A DNA stretch of 64,000 nucleotides from RGIG9079 sp964567845. Lineage in GTDB: Bacteria; Bacteroidota; Bacteroidia; Bacteroidales; Marinifilaceae. Below the pieces are notes generated by a model, which saw nothing but the letters and a program-made list of their open reading frames with translations, ran no database searches and was not told the DNA's origin. This document shows positions 61,971 through 64,000 of this stretch, piece by piece. The stretch lies in the NCBI GenBank assembly GCA_964567845.1, contig CAZMOG010000002.1, positions 9,896-73,895 of the forward strand. Reading direction: 5' to 3'. The position numbers were made by a program, and so were the translations under genes. Position 1 is the stretch's first letter. Every line of letters begins with the position of its first letter.

Positions 61971-62588
61971 CTATAACTCCTTTACTATAAAAGTCAGAGC
62001 ATTAATCATAAAAGCGAACTCTCCTCCTTCCCCACTTCCATTGACGGTAACAACAGCTCCACTGCGCTCAACCGAATATTGAGCATTGACTCCATAATTC
62101 TGCTCCACATATAATTTTATTAACTCATTAGTCAAAATAAATGGCTCCGCCTTTATTGTCGAAGCATTGACATTTTCGGCCTCATAGCCATTATCGATTC
62201 TATAATACGGGATTCCGGCAAACACTCTCCACTCCACTCTCTTGGGCATAACAACCACGTCCAGTACCTCATAATATGGTAAAATAAACTGCTCAATATT
62301 TATGGGCGAGAGCTGATCCGAATCTCCTTTGTTTATAAAAACAGTAGCTATTTCTCCAACATTTTCAACATATAAAGAGGTTATTGCCTGTCCCTTATAA
62401 TCCGACTTAATGATAGAATCAATCTCGGCTATTGTTGGTAAATCTGTAATTAACGGCTCTGCATTTTGCAACTTCTCATTCGGTTGGTATACACCATATT
62501 CCGTATTCTGTCTCCTATCGGGAAACAGCAACCAAACCAATGCAGCAACGACAAATACAAATAGAAGCGTGGAAATTACTCTTTTCAT
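61971..62588 (-). CDS. Unknown membrane-anchored protein
   Basis: 205 residues with an N-terminal membrane helix or uncleaved signal (VISTLLFVFVVAALVWLLFP) preceded by MKR, then an extracytoplasmic domain. No named family is recognised and no catalytic motif stands out; the body is beta-rich with aromatic residues (WRVFAGIPYYRIDNGYEAE). It ends 2 bp before the DUF1460 amidase gene, so the two are probably translated together and may work together at the wall, which is inference. It follows the cobyrinate synthase gene by 22 bp. Confidence 0.7.
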   Translation of the reverse strand: MKRVISTLLFVFVVAALVWLLFPDRRQNTEYGVYQPNEKLQNAEPLITDLPTIAEIDSIIKSDYKGQAITSLYVENVGEIATVFINKGDSDQLSPINIEQFILPYYEVLDVVVMPKRVEWRVFAGIPYYRIDNGYEAENVNASTIKAEPFILTNELIKLYVEQNYGVNAQYSVERSGAVVTVNGSGEGGEFAFMINALTFIVKEL

Positions 62589-62610
62589 AAGTTAATAATC
62601 AAAAATTCGT

Positions 62611-63909
62611 TTAAATATCAAAGGGTAACTTATCCGAGTCTCCCCAATATAGATGGATATATGTGGCCACTACATTATTCACTCTGAGTATATCGGAATC
62701 GCACAACTCATCCTTTGCATTATACACCTTGAACGAGTTATCAACACCCTCACCGGGTAATAACTTTGAAAAATGGAACTCATGACCTCGCCAAATATCA
62801 CCCCGGGGAGTAACAACCTTTCTATACCCCATAGTTAATTTCATACCATCAAGCGTTACGCTTCGTGGCAAAACAGCCGCCATATCATAACTCACTCCAT
62901 CCCTATCGGTTGCTGTTTGGCTCAAATATATCATACCGCCACACTCAGCCAACGCCTTACCTCCATTCTGACAATATGCACGAATCGAGGCCATCATCTT
63001 TTTATTGGCGGTTAATTCGGACAAGTGCAATTCAGGATAGCCACCGGGCAAATAAAGAAAGTCCGTCTCGGGCAACTCACTATCATGAATAGGGCTAAAG
63101 AAGGTTACTTTTCCGTAACGTTTTAACGCTTTAATATTCTCCTCGTAGTAAAAATTAAAGGCCTCGTCGCGAGCAACCGAAATTTTCAGTGGACCTCTTG
63201 GCACTCTTGGTTGAGGCTCCGGCTCTACAAACTCTTGCGTACAAATATCAATAATCTTATCAATATCCACAGTACTCTCCATTGCCGATGCAATAAGATC
63301 AGCAAACTCATTAAAACAGAACTCCTCACCAATATTCAAACCAAGATTCTCCAACGGGATTTCCAAAGCACTCTCTTGTTTTAAATAGCCTAAACTTGTA
63401 ACACCAACTGTCTCGGCAGCCTGCTTTAACAAAGCGTAGTGTTTCTCCGACGACACAAAATTGAAAATGACTCCGGCAATCTTCAAGCCTGGTCTGTAGT
63501 TTTTCAATCCATACAATATTGGACCAACAGAATAGGCAACCGACTTCGCTTTAACAACAAGAATTACCGGTAAATCAAGTAACATTGCTGTATCAGCACT
63601 ACTACCTTTATCAATGGCATATCCATCATAAAGGCCCATGGTTCCCTCGATAACACAAGCATCGGCAGTTGCACCATAACGGCCATACAACTCCTTTAAG
63701 TGTGAATCCGTCGAAAGAAATGTATCTAAATTTACTGAACTTCTACCTGTTGCAGCAAAATGGTGACGTGTGTCTATATAATCCGGACCGCATTTAAATG
63801 GTTGAACTGTCAACCCTTTGCGAGCCAATGCACGCATCAACCCCATTGCAAGAGTTGTTTTTCCGGAACCTAACGATGATGCTCCGATTAAGAATTGAAC
63901 CTTATTCAT
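62611..63909 (-). CDS. Cobyrinate a,c-diamide synthase
   Basis: 432 residues, CobB/CbiA family. It amidates two side chains of cobyrinate in B12 synthesis using glutamine. The N-terminal P-loop ATPase part has FLIGASSLGSGKTTLAMGLM, then KCGPDYIDTRHH, and VIEGTMGLYDG. The C-terminal glutamine amidotransferase domain has LYLPGGYPELHLSELTANK, the nucleophile cysteine in ALAECGGMIYLSQT, and a closing TYIHLYWGDS. The nearby B12-dependent nrdJ gives a reason for the pathway, but no other cob genes are in the window. A minus-strand -7 box TATCTTTG lies at 63933-63940. Confidence 0.93.
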   Translation of the reverse strand: MNKVQFLIGASSLGSGKTTLAMGLMRALARKGLTVQPFKCGPDYIDTRHHFAATGRSSVNLDTFLSTDSHLKELYGRYGATADACVIEGTMGLYDGYAIDKGSSADTAMLLDLPVILVVKAKSVAYSVGPILYGLKNYRPGLKIAGVIFNFVSSEKHYALLKQAAETVGVTSLGYLKQESALEIPLENLGLNIGEEFCFNEFADLIASAMESTVDIDKIIDICTQEFVEPEPQPRVPRGPLKISVARDEAFNFYYEENIKALKRYGKVTFFSPIHDSELPETDFLYLPGGYPELHLSELTANKKMMASIRAYCQNGGKALAECGGMIYLSQTATDRDGVSYDMAAVLPRSVTLDGMKLTMGYRKVVTPRGDIWRGHEFHFSKLLPGEGVDNSFKVYNAKDELCDSDILRVNNVVATYIHLYWGDSDKLPFDI

Positions 63910-63932
63910 TGTAATTCATTACTTAGTAGGAG

Positions 63933-63940
63933 CAAAGATA
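63933..63940 (-). promoter_or_regulatory. -7 box upstream of cobyrinate synthase gene
   Basis: TATCTTTG on the minus strand matches TAnnTTTG exactly, 24 bp before the ATG. No clear TTTG lies at the -33 distance. The 60 bp beyond, to the window edge, show no recognisable cobalamin riboswitch, though the window ends too soon to exclude one. Confidence 0.5.
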
Positions 63941-64000
63941 TATAATAATTAGGAAAACTTGTGCAAGGTGGGTCAATTTCAGTTTGCAAATGAGAAATTA

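Noticed and set aside
1..64000. CRISPR arrays, insertion sequences, prophage or integrated element ends
   Set aside because: No regular spaced repeats, transposase, integrase or phage structural genes were seen; the tRNA pair has no att-like duplicate in the window.

Overview
The window reads as chromosome of a Bacteroidales bacterium, probably gut-associated; family and species cannot be fixed from sequence alone. The evidence is the gene content (type III glutamine synthetase, GldA/GldF/GldG-type ABC system, DUF4199, DUF4301, DUF1460, DUF4493, PCMD and fimbrillin-like families, PgpH-type HD protein, BamA-OmpH-UppS-NadK block) and the promoters, which repeatedly show the Bacteroidetes pattern TTTG, 19-21 bp, TAnnTTTG. 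I see no phage, insertion sequence, rRNA or CRISPR array.

Layout. 1-5.0 kb: the 3' end of murB, a 5'-nucleotidase-like enzyme, then a GT2 glycosyltransferase, a DUF4199 membrane protein and a LysM glucosaminidase, with a repeated intergenic element beside two of these genes. 5.0-13.0 kb (+): folE, fabD, pgpH, a LacI-family regulator, a GldA-like ATPase with altered catalytic motifs, and a fused GldF-GldG protein. 13.0-14.7 kb: dapA, a small conserved protein, tRNA-Arg and tRNA-Thr. 14.7-22.7 kb (-): a six-gene run of four surface-type proteins (lipoprotein signals, DUF4493 and PCMD domains) and two related secreted, probably beta-barrel proteins. 22.7-31.2 kb (-): ftsY, purA, a Fur-like regulator, murI, ompH/skp, bamA, uppS, nadK. 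31.2-38.4 kb (+): a small acidic protein, DUF4301, a DUF368 polyprenyl-phosphate transporter, aroE, then etfB-etfA-acyl-CoA dehydrogenase.

38.4-48.2 kb is the accessory heart of the window. On + lie a fimbrillin-like/gluzincin protease lipoprotein, a 50-residue peptide gene and a repeat-rich lipoprotein. Converging on them from - is a tight operon: PqqD-like peptide-binding protein, PF14907-type nucleotidyltransferase, ABC exporter, HPr-kinase-like protein and a Ser/His S24/S26 peptidase. These are the accessory parts usually seen around lasso-type and related ribosomal peptides, but the lasso leader protease and cyclase are absent. I read it as a candidate non-canonical peptide modification/export system with the 50-residue peptide as its possible substrate.

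48.2-64 kb (-): glyS, a Na/Pi cotransporter, a GNAT acetyltransferase, an unknown 621-residue membrane protein, ribF, B12-dependent nrdJ, rimM, rpsP, glnN, a DUF1460 amidase, an unknown anchored protein and a cobyrinate a,c-diamide synthase.

Regulation. Two near-identical PurR/LacI-type operators share TACGCAAACGTTTTA. One lies over the start region of the etfB operon, the other at the -33 region of the peptide-lipoprotein unit. They connect an electron-transfer operon to the accessory locus, and the LacI-family gene in this window is one possible binder.
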